Below are positions 22,190-32,600 of a stretch of 64,000 nt of DNA, piece by piece. The notes under the pieces were generated by a model, which was not told the DNA's origin, did no database searches, and saw only the letters and a list, made by a program, of their open reading frames with translations. Source of the stretch: an uncultured Flavobacteriales bacterium (lineage in GTDB: Bacteria > Bacteroidota > Bacteroidia > Flavobacteriales_D > Crocinitomicaceae); contig CALJKJ010000030.1 in assembly GCA_937973685.1 (NCBI GenBank), positions 6,184 to 70,183 of the forward strand, read 5' to 3'. The first letter of the stretch is position 1. Each line of letters starts with the position of its first letter. The translations under genes were made by a program, and so were the position numbers.

Positions 22190-23088
22190 ATCAGTTTGCT
22201 ACTATTACAACAAAGTCTCATTTTTTTAAAACTTTTGCTTTAGCAGAAAGTCTAAAAAGCTATGATATTACGCTTCATGTTTTGGTAGTTGATAAGGATA
22301 CTTTCCCACAGGAATACCCATCTAATATTAAGTTTTATAAGTTGAATGATTTTACCAATCCATTTACGAATCAAATGGAAGAAAAATACAAAGGTGATCG
22401 TTTACGTTGGTCGTTAAAACCGGTTTTTTTAATCAATTTATTAACAAAGTTTGAACGTGTTATTTATGTAGACAATGATATTTTCTTTTATTCCAACCCT
22501 CAATTTATAGTAAATTATTTGGAACAACATTCGATTGTCTTAACCCCCCATTTTTATCCTGATTCCCCTTTCGAAAAACAAAATTGGTTAGAGGCTAACT
22601 TTAGAGTTGGATTATTTAATGCAGGTTTCATTGGAGTTAACCATCGTGCAATTGATTTTTTAACTTGGTGGGCGAATTGTTGTTTGTATACAGTTAAAAA
22701 ATCGTATTGGCGGGGATTATTTGATGATCAAAAGTACTTAGATTTGGCACCAGTTAAAGTTCCAGATTTAAAAATATTACAACATAGAGGCTGTAACCTT
22801 GCTGGATGGAATGATAGTGGATTAATTTTTGAGACTACTAATAATGAAACGGTAATAAATAATAAGGAGCAAATTGTTTTTATTCATTTTGCTGAACTGA
22901 CCATGAAAAAATTTGGTAATAAATTACACCCATTAAATAGTTTAAACTTATTGTATCTGAAAAGCTTATCAACGTATTCTCCGAATTTTGTCTTTAAACC
23001 AAATAAAATAAATGCTCATAAAGTATTAAATTATTGGTATTTCATTAAATGGACAATTGTAATGTTATTTAAAAGAAAATTCAAATGA
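22186..23088 (+). CDS. GT-A glycosyltransferase (nucleotide-diphospho-sugar transferase fold)
   Basis: The product is 300 residues. 'LRWSLKPVFLINLL' followed by RVIYVDNDIFFYSNP (D96, D98) is the typical helix and metal-binding strand of this GT-A group, and LFNAGFIGV is the acceptor-side motif. No membrane anchor is visible. It starts in an ATGA overlap with the HTTM-like gene and ends in an ATGA overlap with the PhyH gene. It probably adds a sugar in the same pathway as the GT at 19704-20897. Confidence 0.76.
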   Translation: MNQFATITTKSHFFKTFALAESLKSYDITLHVLVVDKDTFPQEYPSNIKFYKLNDFTNPFTNQMEEKYKGDRLRWSLKPVFLINLLTKFERVIYVDNDIFFYSNPQFIVNYLEQHSIVLTPHFYPDSPFEKQNWLEANFRVGLFNAGFIGVNHRAIDFLTWWANCCLYTVKKSYWRGLFDDQKYLDLAPVKVPDLKILQHRGCNLAGWNDSGLIFETTNNETVINNKEQIVFIHFAELTMKKFGNKLHPLNSLNLLYLKSLSTYSPNFVFKPNKINAHKVLNYWYFIKWTIVMLFKRKFK

Positions 23089-23945
23089 AAATTAAAAATA
23101 GTCAATCAGCAATAGGTTTTGAAGAAAACGGTTTTTTTGTAATCAATAATTTTTTTGATAATCAAACAGTACTTGAAATTGCTGATTTTTATGCGTCTTT
23201 TCAATTCAAAAAAAGTCCGGAATTAAACACCAATATTAAGTCATGTTCTAATGAGCAAAATTACTTGATTAGTGATTTTTTAAAATCAAAATTTGAATCT
23301 AAAATCCCCGAATTTTTTGAAGAATATCAATTAGGAGGAGGGGTTTTTATAATGAAAGGTAGTGGGGAAGAAAGTGTTTCATCATTGCATCAAGATTTTA
23401 ATGTTGTAGATGAAAGAAGGTTTACTTCTCTAACAATTTGGGTTCCTTTAATAGATGTAGATGAAAGTAATGGATGTATTCAAATTGTTGCGGGAAGCCA
23501 CAAGTGGTTCAATTCTGTGCGATCATTTAATATGCCTTCTTTTTTTCTTGATTTTAATCTAGTAGCTGATCGATTAACTGCTGTTCCATTAAGAAGAGGA
23601 GATGCTGTAGTTTTTAATCACAGTGTTTTTCATGGATCTAAACCTAATTATAGTTCAAATTACAGACCCGCGGCAAGCTTTAGTTTAATTTCATCGGGAG
23701 CAATTCCAATTCATTACATTAAACATGAGGATCAAGTGTTTATTTGTCAGACAGATAAGGATTTTTATAATGAAAAAGCAAAAATGTTGTTTTCTGGTGA
23801 AATCCCGGATGATTTAAATATTGTAAATAAAATTCCTTTTGAAGAAAACATGATTATTACAAAAGATAAAATGACGAAGTATTTGTCCCAAAAAACCGAT
23901 TTTAAATCACGCCTTAAATCTTTTGTGAGCATTTTTAAAAAATAG
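23085..23945 (+). CDS. Phytanoyl-CoA dioxygenase (PhyH) family Fe(II)/2-oxoglutarate oxygenase
   Basis: This 286-residue protein has the cupin-type facial triad: His102 and Asp104 in LHQDF, distal His183 in VFHGS, and Arg194 in NYRP positioned to bind 2-oxoglutarate. PhyH enzymes hydroxylate lipids, amino acids, sugars and natural products; the substrate is not predictable here. It sits in a tightly overlapping run of glycosyltransferase genes, so a tailoring hydroxylation of the glycan or its acyl group is plausible. Confidence 0.8.
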   Translation: MKIKNSQSAIGFEENGFFVINNFFDNQTVLEIADFYASFQFKKSPELNTNIKSCSNEQNYLISDFLKSKFESKIPEFFEEYQLGGGVFIMKGSGEESVSSLHQDFNVVDERRFTSLTIWVPLIDVDESNGCIQIVAGSHKWFNSVRSFNMPSFFLDFNLVADRLTAVPLRRGDAVVFNHSVFHGSKPNYSSNYRPAASFSLISSGAIPIHYIKHEDQVFICQTDKDFYNEKAKMLFSGEIPDDLNIVNKIPFEENMIITKDKMTKYLSQKTDFKSRLKSFVSIFKK

Positions 23946-23949
23946 TATT

Positions 23950-26481
23950 ATGCCAAGTTCTTTAAAAAAATATTACATAGCATTAGGGATAATTGTTTTC
24001 CTTGTTTTTGCAAATACACTTTCAAATGGGTACAATATGGATGATAATTTGGTGACTCAAAATCACCGATTAACATCAAGAGAAAGTGATAGTTCATTAT
24101 TATCAATTTTCACGGAACCTTATTATAAGGACGACATGGGATATTCCTATGGATATCGACCATTTGTAACTTTGTCATTCGCGATAGAAAATCAATTGTT
24201 TGATGAATCTGCAAAAGTTAGTCACTTTATAAATATGTTAATTTATGTTGGTGTAGTAGTATTATTATTTCGATTTCTATTGAGTTATTTTGGAACAGAT
24301 CGCCTGCAACTTTTCTTTTTTACTGCGGTATTGTTTGCAATTCATCCAATTCATACTGAGGTTGTAGCAAGTATAAAAAACAGAGATGAATTATTGGCTT
24401 TATTGTTCTCATTATTAGGAGCATTAGCTGGATTGAAATTTATTAAAAGATCGAGTTTTGTTCAATTAGTATTCAGTGTCATCTTTTTTTCAATGGCTAT
24501 TTTATCAAAGAAAAGTATTTTCCCATTGATTTTTATTATTCCTTTTATTCTCTTTTTCATTCAGCATCAGAAAATAAAACTAATCTTAATTTTTCAATTA
24601 TTAGTTGCGTTACCATTGGTCGTTTTTGCATCTGATTTTGATGTGTTAAAATCGACTAAGCTATATTTATTGGTTTTTGTTTTTAGTGGAATATTATTGC
24701 TTATTAATTATCTAATAAAAAATAAGGAAAAGCTACTGAATAGTACTCGTTTTATTGTTGTTTTTTCAGCGTCTCTGTCCATTATTTTTTTTACTTTATT
24801 TCTATATTTCCACCAATATGTTTTGTTGATGATTTCAATTATCATCACATTACTATCAGTTAAAAAATCGCTATTCCTAGTTATAACACAAAATATTATT
24901 CAACTTGTGATCACTTCGTTTGTTTACGATATTCCTGATTTAAAAGAAGTTACTATTTTCCTATCAATTGGATATTTTGTCTATTTGAATAGTCAAAAAA
25001 ACTGGAAATACGCTATGTGGTTTTCACCAATAATTATTTGTGCAAATTCCTCAACGTTTCTCGATTTTAATTGGAATATAGTACTTGTATTCATTACATC
25101 TATTTTGTTTTTCATATTAATTTTCAAAAAATGGCTCATTGGAATGTTCTATGTTGTGTTTTCGACAAGCATTGCCTTTTTTGTTTACAAGTTAGGATTA
25201 ATCCATTATTTATTAATTGGATTTACATTGATTTATTTTGTAGTTAATCATGCAAAATTAGCACGTTTAAAAAATAGCTTAATTACTACAACTGTTTTAA
25301 TTGTTTTTAGCTTAATTCGTATAGATACAACTTATTTTTATAGTTTTTTTGTTCAATTGGAAACCTCAAAAGTGACACTTTCTATGAAAAATAGTGATCG
25401 CAATCAATTGGATGAGAAACGTCAACTTAATATGAAAGAGGGACGCCAGTTAGGTTACGTAGAAAACACCTTAACTGCACCCCACAATCAATCACAAACA
25501 ATTGCAACTGGTTTCTATACTTTGGGTAAATATGGGCAGTTATTATTATTTCCATTTAAACAATCGAGTTATTATGGTTTTGCTAGTGTTCAAACAATGG
25601 ATTTTCATTCGATTTGGGTATGGTTGTCAATCTTATTTTATACCTGCTTAATTATTGCAGGGATCTATTTTTTAAAAAAAGATCAAATAGTCACTTTTGG
25701 TCTTTTTTGGTTTACGTTAAGTATCTTTTTATTTAGTAACTGGGCTGAACTTGTTGCTGGAATGGTTGCAGAGCGACTTGCATTTACAGCTTCAGTAGGT
25801 TTTGTTTTGGCAATTTCAGCTAGTTTATTTTATTTTTATCCTAGACTTGATTTATTTCAACCTAAAAAAAAGGAAATTCTTGTTTACCTAGTATTAATTT
25901 CATTATCTGTGATTACTATAAAAAGAAATAGTAATTGGAAAGATGCCGTAACCTTATTCGCTCATGATGTAAAAAATGAACCTAATTCAGCACAATTAAA
26001 TAATATGTATGCTCTTGCAATGATGAAGGAAGTTACCGAAAATCAGCTGTTAAGTTTTGAGGAAAAAAAAGAATACAATTGGAGTGCGATTAATCATTTA
26101 GAACGAGCATGTAAAATTTATCCATATTCATACAACTATTATTTTGATCTTGGGCGCTGCTATGTTTTAGCTCAAAATTTTAAAAAAGCATACATTTCTT
26201 TTAAAAAAGCGCATCAAATTGTCCCTAAAAACATTTTAGCTCTTGAAGAACTCGTTAAGACGGCATTTGATTTAAAAATGAAAAATGAAACTGTTTATTA
26301 TGGTGAAAAATATTTAGAGATAGCCCCGAATAATGTTCAGATTCATGAATTAGTAGCTTATATATGCCTGTTAAACAAGGATATGGAATTGACACGATAT
26401 TTCGCAACAAAAGCAAGTAGGTTATTTCCAGAAAACAAAAATTTCAAACAAATGTTAATTGATTGTGCTATTGAAAAGTGA
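23950..26481 (+). CDS. TMTC-like GT-C mannosyltransferase with TPR tail
   Basis: The product is 843 residues. The N-terminus has a membrane helix, then YNMDDN (Asp31-Asp32, the loop-1 acidic pair of GT-C enzymes), and further on 'AIHPIHTEVVASIKNRDELL', the signature shared with TMTC O-mannosyltransferases. About 14 membrane helices extend to residue ~655. The remainder (about 675-843) is soluble and made of TPR-like helical pairs. TMTC-type enzymes transfer mannose from dolichyl/polyprenyl phosphate to protein. Here the lipid donor could come from the GtrB-like enzyme at 9357-10262. It is the last gene of the cluster, just before the HYR adhesin gene, so glycosylation of a surface protein is an attractive but unproven link. 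Confidence 0.75.
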   Translation: MPSSLKKYYIALGIIVFLVFANTLSNGYNMDDNLVTQNHRLTSRESDSSLLSIFTEPYYKDDMGYSYGYRPFVTLSFAIENQLFDESAKVSHFINMLIYVGVVVLLFRFLLSYFGTDRLQLFFFTAVLFAIHPIHTEVVASIKNRDELLALLFSLLGALAGLKFIKRSSFVQLVFSVIFFSMAILSKKSIFPLIFIIPFILFFIQHQKIKLILIFQLLVALPLVVFASDFDVLKSTKLYLLVFVFSGILLLINYLIKNKEKLLNSTRFIVVFSASLSIIFFTLFLYFHQYVLLMISIIITLLSVKKSLFLVITQNIIQLVITSFVYDIPDLKEVTIFLSIGYFVYLNSQKNWKYAMWFSPIIICANSSTFLDFNWNIVLVFITSILFFILIFKKWLIGMFYVVFSTSIAFFVYKLGLIHYLLIGFTLIYFVVNHAKLARLKNSLITTTVLIVFSLIRIDTTYFYSFFVQLETSKVTLSMKNSDRNQLDEKRQLNMKEGRQLGYVENTLTAPHNQSQTIATGFYTLGKYGQLLLFPFKQSSYYGFASVQTMDFHSIWVWLSILFYTCLIIAGIYFLKKDQIVTFGLFWFTLSIFLFSNWAELVAGMVAERLAFTASVGFVLAISASLFYFYPRLDLFQPKKKEILVYLVLISLSVITIKRNSNWKDAVTLFAHDVKNEPNSAQLNNMYALAMMKEVTENQLLSFEEKKEYNWSAINHLERACKIYPYSYNYYFDLGRCYVLAQNFKKAYISFKKAHQIVPKNILALEELVKTAFDLKMKNETVYYGEKYLEIAPNNVQIHELVAYICLLNKDMELTRYFATKASRLFPENKNFKQMLIDCAIEK

Positions 26482-26544
26482 TAAAACTTTATATTTTAAA
26501 TAAATTACGCCCCTAAATGTTTAAAAAAATGGTTTTACATGTTA

Positions 26545-26572
26545 TTTGGTCAAAAATTATAACTTAATTTTG
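26545..26572 (+). promoter_or_regulatory. Promoter of the HYR adhesin operon
   Basis: TTTG at 26545-26548 and TAATTTTG at 26565-26572 are 16 bases apart, close to the Bacteroidota -33/-7 consensus. The expected leader is about 20 bases before the ATG at 26601. Confidence 0.6.
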
Positions 26573-26600
26573 TAGAACCAAATAACAAATAAACTAACAC

Positions 26601-29600
26601 ATGTACGACAATTCATTCACCAAAAGTGATTTGAACAAATTAGGCAAAATAAAAGTTAGTGTTGCTTCAATAGTAACTTCGCTTCTAATCCTTTTTTCGT
26701 TTACACAAAATTCCTATTCTCAATGTAATGTTGGGACTACTAATTCAGCTTTTGCAACTCCAAATGGATGTGGAGACTATTACCGAGATTTAGGTTGTGG
26801 TCAATACGAACAAATGAGTTTAACTCAAGGTGTAACTTATTCTTTTAACTTATCATCAGCTTATCTACCAAATTCAAATTGGTCAGCTGCAGCTGTATAT
26901 TGGGGAGGTGGTGTTTGTATCAACGGTTCATCCAATGGGAATTCAGTTTTGATGACTGCGCCTTACACAGGAACCTACAATATTGGAACCAATCGTATTA
27001 CTAATAATGATTGGAGGTATTATTTTAATTATCAATCAGCTACATTAACTTACCGACCAGTTCAGCCTGCGGCAACAAGTGCAATTTCAGGACAGACAGT
27101 TGTATGTAGCGGATCAACTGTAAGTTATTCTGTGTCACAAGCGACATATGCAAAAGATTATGCATGGGAATATTCAACAGATAATGGTGCTTCATATGCA
27201 CCAATTACATACACTGGGTCAAATACTATAAACTTTACTTGGCCTAATGTTGGAAATGCTAATGGTTACATTCGCGTGAAATCTCAAAATGGGCCATGTA
27301 GTAGTGGATGGACATATCTATACGTTAGTGTAGTAGAACAACCAACAGCTCCAACAACTACCGTGAAGTCTCCAAATACTAATCAAGTATGTATTAATCA
27401 ACAAGTTAGTATTAGTGCAGCAACAGGGGGTGTGAACCAAGGTTGTACAATTGAATACCGACATACAATTGATGGTGGAAACACATGGTCCGCTCCTTAT
27501 ACAACAGTGCCTTCAGGTTTGAGTTCATCTGTTTCAGGAAATAATAGGATTCAAATCCAAGCAAGACGAAATAGTTGTACAACAAGTGGTTGTAATACAA
27601 CTTCATGGAATACAATTGCAATGTGGCATGTAGATATTACGCCACCAACTGTGGTTACACACAATGTCATTGTCAATTTAAATGCAGCAGGAACTTACAC
27701 TTTATTACCTTCGGTTGTTGATAACGGAACAACAGATAATTGTACGATTTCTTCAATGACAGTTTCACCTAGTTTGTTTAATTGTACAAATGTAGGTCCA
27801 AATAATGTTGTCTTGACTGTTACAGATAATGCTGGAAATGTGTCAACTGGAAATGCTGTTGTAACGGTAAAAGATGTAACCCCTCCAAATATTTCCGTTC
27901 AGAACATTTTCTTAGCATTGAATACAAATGGGGTAGGATCGATAACTCCTTCAATGATTAATAATGGAACTACAGATGCTTGTGGTATCGATACTATGTA
28001 TTTGGATCAATACAATTTTGATTGTTCACATGTTGGAAGTAACACTGTTACTTTAACTGTAATTGATGTAAATGGTAATGTTAGCACAGCAACAGCAACA
28101 GTTTTAGTTCAAGATTTAATTAATCCAGTAGTAGTTACTCAGGATATTTCTGTTCATTTAAATGCAAATGGAGTTGCTAGTATTACTCCACCAATGATTG
28201 ATGGTGGGTCAAGTGATAACTGTAGTTACACGTTATTTACAATTCCTAGTACATTTAATTGTGCCAACGTTGGTCAAAATACTGTATTAGTTTTTGCAGT
28301 TGACCCAGGAAACAATGTCGTTTTCAACTCTTGTGTAGTCACAGTTATTGACACAATTAAACCTACAATAACTGCCCCAGCTAACAAAACAGTAAATGCA
28401 AATGGTTCATGTGTAGCTACAGGCGTTCAGTTGGGCACACCTATAACTGCAGATAATTGTTCTGTAGCTACTGTTACAAATAATGCCCCTTCTTCATTCC
28501 CTTTAGGAACTACAGTTGTAACTTGGACTGTAACAGATGTAAATGGTAATACTAGAACTGCAACTCAATCAGTTACAGTTGTTGATAATACTAATCCAAC
28601 TGTTTCTTTGCCTCCATTAGTAACTGTAAATGCTAATGCAAACTGTGGAGCATTAAATTCAAGTATTAATTTTGGTTTAATAGCAACTGATAATTGTACT
28701 ATTGCATCTGTTGTAAATAATGGGCCTGCTACTTTTCCATTAGGTTATTCTTCTATTATATGGACTATAACAGACAATAGTGGTAACACTATTACAGCAA
28801 ATCAATCTGTTCGAGTTGTTGACAATACAGCGCCAACAATCACAACTCCTCCTACAGTTACAGTAAATGCTAATGCATCTTGTACTGCAACAAATGTAAA
28901 TTTAGGAATACCAATTACCTCAGATAACTGTCAAGTAGTTTCTGTTGTAAATAATGCTCCTTCTAGTTATTCTGTTGGTACAACACCTGTAACTTGGACT
29001 GTAATTGATGCAGCTGGAAATGTAACGACAGCAATTCAAAATGTTGTTGTAAATGATGTGACTGCACCTACGATTTCTTGTCCTGCTGCTGTTATAAATA
29101 AAAACAACACACCTGGTGTTTGTGGATATGTTGTTCAAGGGACAGAATTCAACCCTACTACATCAGATAATTGTAATCAATCTTCATTAACTCATAATTA
29201 TACCTCATGGGGTAATAGTCATAGTTTAGCTGGAGCAACATTGCCAGTCGGAACAACGGTTATCACGTGGACTGCTACTGATTTGGCTGGAAATACTTCT
29301 ACTTGTACAGAGACAATTCATGTAGTTGATAATCAGCCGCCCACAATGCAGAATTGTGCTTCTGGTTTAACATTAACAATTGGTCAATATTCTTGTGGAT
29401 CAAATCCAAATTGGACTGCTCCTCAAGCAACAGATAATTGTGGTGTTGTTTCATTGACTCAAACAAGTGGACCTTCTCCAACTGCTATTTTGGCTGTCGG
29501 ATCATATACAGTTGTTTATACTGCTTTAGATGCTGCAGGAAATTCTTCAACGTGTTCGTTTATTATTAATGTGATTAATTCAACTGCTCCTGTTGTAGTT

Positions 29601-32600
29601 TGTCCAAATAACATTACAAATCAATCGACTAATGCAAATAACTGTGTTTGGACTTCTGGAACTCAAGTAAATCCAATTCAAGCAATGGGTAATTGTATAT
29701 CATTAACGTGGTCAATTACTAATCCAGGAGGATCAATTAATACTGGTTCAAATAACATTGCTGGATATAATTTCCAAAAAGGAACGAGTACAATTCACTA
29801 CACTGTAACTGATAATATCAATGTGACAGCAACTTGTGCTTCTCAAGTTACTGTTGTTGATAATACCTTGCCAACAATTACAGCACCAGCAAACATTTCA
29901 ACCCCTTCAAATAGTACATGTCAAGCAACAGGAATTTCGCTTGGAACCCCAATTACTTCTGATAATTGTTCTGTAGCATCTGTTACTAATAATGCTCCAG
30001 CAACTTTCCCAATCGGAACAACAACAGTAACTTGGACAGTAACTGATGGAAGTGGAAATATTAAGACAGCTACACAAACTGTAACAGTTTTTGATAACCA
30101 AGGTCCAGTGATCAATTGCCCTGCAAATCCAATTAATAGAAATAATACAGTTGGAACTTGTCAATATACAGCAATTGGAAACGAATTTAACATTTCAGCA
30201 ACTGATAATTGTACACTTGTTTCTTTAACACATAATTATCAAGCAAGCGCTTCAAATACAAGCCTTGCAGGATGTGTTTTCCCAGTAGGCACAACAAATG
30301 TTGTTTGGACAGCAACAGATGCTTCTGGTAATGTTTCAAGTTGTACTGTTGCAATTCATGTTGTGGATAATCAAGCACCAACTTTTAATAGTTGTCCATC
30401 AAATATTAGTGTAGGTGTTTATTCTAATTGTGGAAATGGTCCAACATGGACTGTTCCAACAGCAAATGATAATTGTTCTACTCCAACAGTTACACAAACG
30501 GCTGGACCAGCTCCAGGGACTAACTTATCTCCTGGAACATATACAGTAACTTATCAAGCATTAGATGCTTCAAATAATTCAGCTTCTTGCTCTTTTGTAA
30601 TTACTGTTGTTAATTCAAGTAATCCAGTAATTGTTTGTCCAGCAAATATTACTAACAACACAACAATTCCGTCTGGATGTGATTGGATTTCTTCTGCAAA
30701 TAGTCTAAGTCCAGTAATGGCTGCAGGTAATTGTCCTTATAATATTACTTGGTCTGTAACCAATTCATCTGGAGGTATTACTACAGGAATTAACGATGTA
30801 AGTGGATTTAGTTTCTATGCTGGAACAAATGTATTAACCTATACAATAACTGATGCATCTAATAATTCAGTTTCATGTTCTACAAATGTAATTGTTCATG
30901 AAATTGTTAATCCTACTATAGTACCACCAACAGATGTAACTGTTAGTATCACAAATGGTTGTTCTATATCAGCTGTAAATTTAGGAACTCCTGTTGCATT
31001 TGATAATTGTTCAATTGACACAGTTACCAATAATGCTCCAGCGACTTATCCATTAGGAACTACAGTTGTAACTTGGACTGTGATTGATAATAGTGGAAAT
31101 AGCGCAACTGCTACTCAAAATGTTACAGTTGTTGATTTAATTAATCCATCAATCATAGCTCCAGCTAATAAAACGGTAACTGCAAATGCAGCTTGTGTTG
31201 CAACTGGAGTAGTGCTTGGCACGCCAGTAACGGCAGATAACTGTTCTGTTGTTTCAGTTACAAATAATGCACCTGCATCATTTACACTTGGAACTACAAC
31301 AGTTATTTGGACTGTGATAGATGGAAGTGGAAATACGTCAACTGCAACTCAATTAGTAACTGTTACTGATGTAACAACTCCAACAATTACAGCTCCTGCT
31401 AACGTAACAGTTAATGCAAACAATGCGTGTGCGGCATTCAATGTTGTTTTAGGCACTCCTGTAACTGCAGATAACTGCTCAGTTGCTCAAATTACCAATA
31501 ATGCACCTACTGTTTTCCCTCTAGGAACAACAACCGTTACATGGACTGTAAAAGATGGAAGTGGAAATACAGCAACAGCAACTCAAACTGTTACAGTTTC
31601 TGATGTTACATTACCTACAATTGTAGCTCCTGCAAGTATTACCTTAAATGCAAATGCTTCTTGTGTTGCTTCTGGAGTTGTTTTAGGCACTCCAGTTACA
31701 TTAGACAATTGTTCTGTAGCTTCAGTTACAAATAATGCACCTGCAACATTCCCACTTGGAACAACAACAGTAACATGGACAGTAACGGATGGAAGTGGAA
31801 ATGTGAAAACGGCTACTCAATTAGTTACTGTAACAGACGTTACCTTGCCAACAATTACAGCACCAGCAAACATTACAGTAAATGCAAATGCTTCTTGTGC
31901 TGCTACTGGAGTTGCATTAGGTACACCAGTTACTGCAGACAACTGTTCTGTTGCTTCGGTAACAAATAATGCTCCTGCAACATTTGCATTGGGAACAACA
32001 ACAATAACATGGACAGTTACAGACGGAAGTGGAAATGTGAAAACAGCAACACAAACAGTTACTGTAATTGATAATACGAATCCAACAATTACAGCACCGA
32101 TCGCATTGACTGTGAATACCAATAATGGTTGTTCAGCATATAATGTTGCTTTAGGATTACCTGTTACATTTGATAACTGTTCAATTGCCTCAATTTCAAA
32201 TGATGCTCCGAACATTTTCCCTCTTGGAAATACAACTGTGACATGGATAATAACTGATGCTGCGGGGAACAATGCTAGTGCAACTCAAATAGTAACTGTA
32301 GTTGATAACATTGCACCTGTGATATTTTCTCCAACTGATATTATTACGTATTCAAATGCGAATTGCCAAGTTGATAATCTTGTATTAGGAACACCTGTAA
32401 CTTCAGATAACTGTTCAATTGCTAGTATAACTAACAATGCACCAGCTATTTTCAATTACGGTACGACAACAGTAACATGGACAATTGTTGATGGTAGTGG
32501 AAATGTTTCGACAGCAACTCAATTAGTTTCAGTTTATGATTCCATTAAACCAACTGCTGTTTTAAATGACTATACAATTACTTTATCTCCAAATGGACCA

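Noticed and set aside
31817..32272. Long minus-strand open frame inside the HYR adhesin gene (also shorter ones at 29907-30164 and 30187-30381)
   Set aside because: They are periodic shadows of the repeated plus-strand coding sequence, with repetitive composition and no start context.
28350..32560. CRISPR-like or noncoding tandem repeat array
   Set aside because: The ~234-base periodicity matches 78-codon HYR modules in one open frame; there are no short identical repeats with unique spacers.
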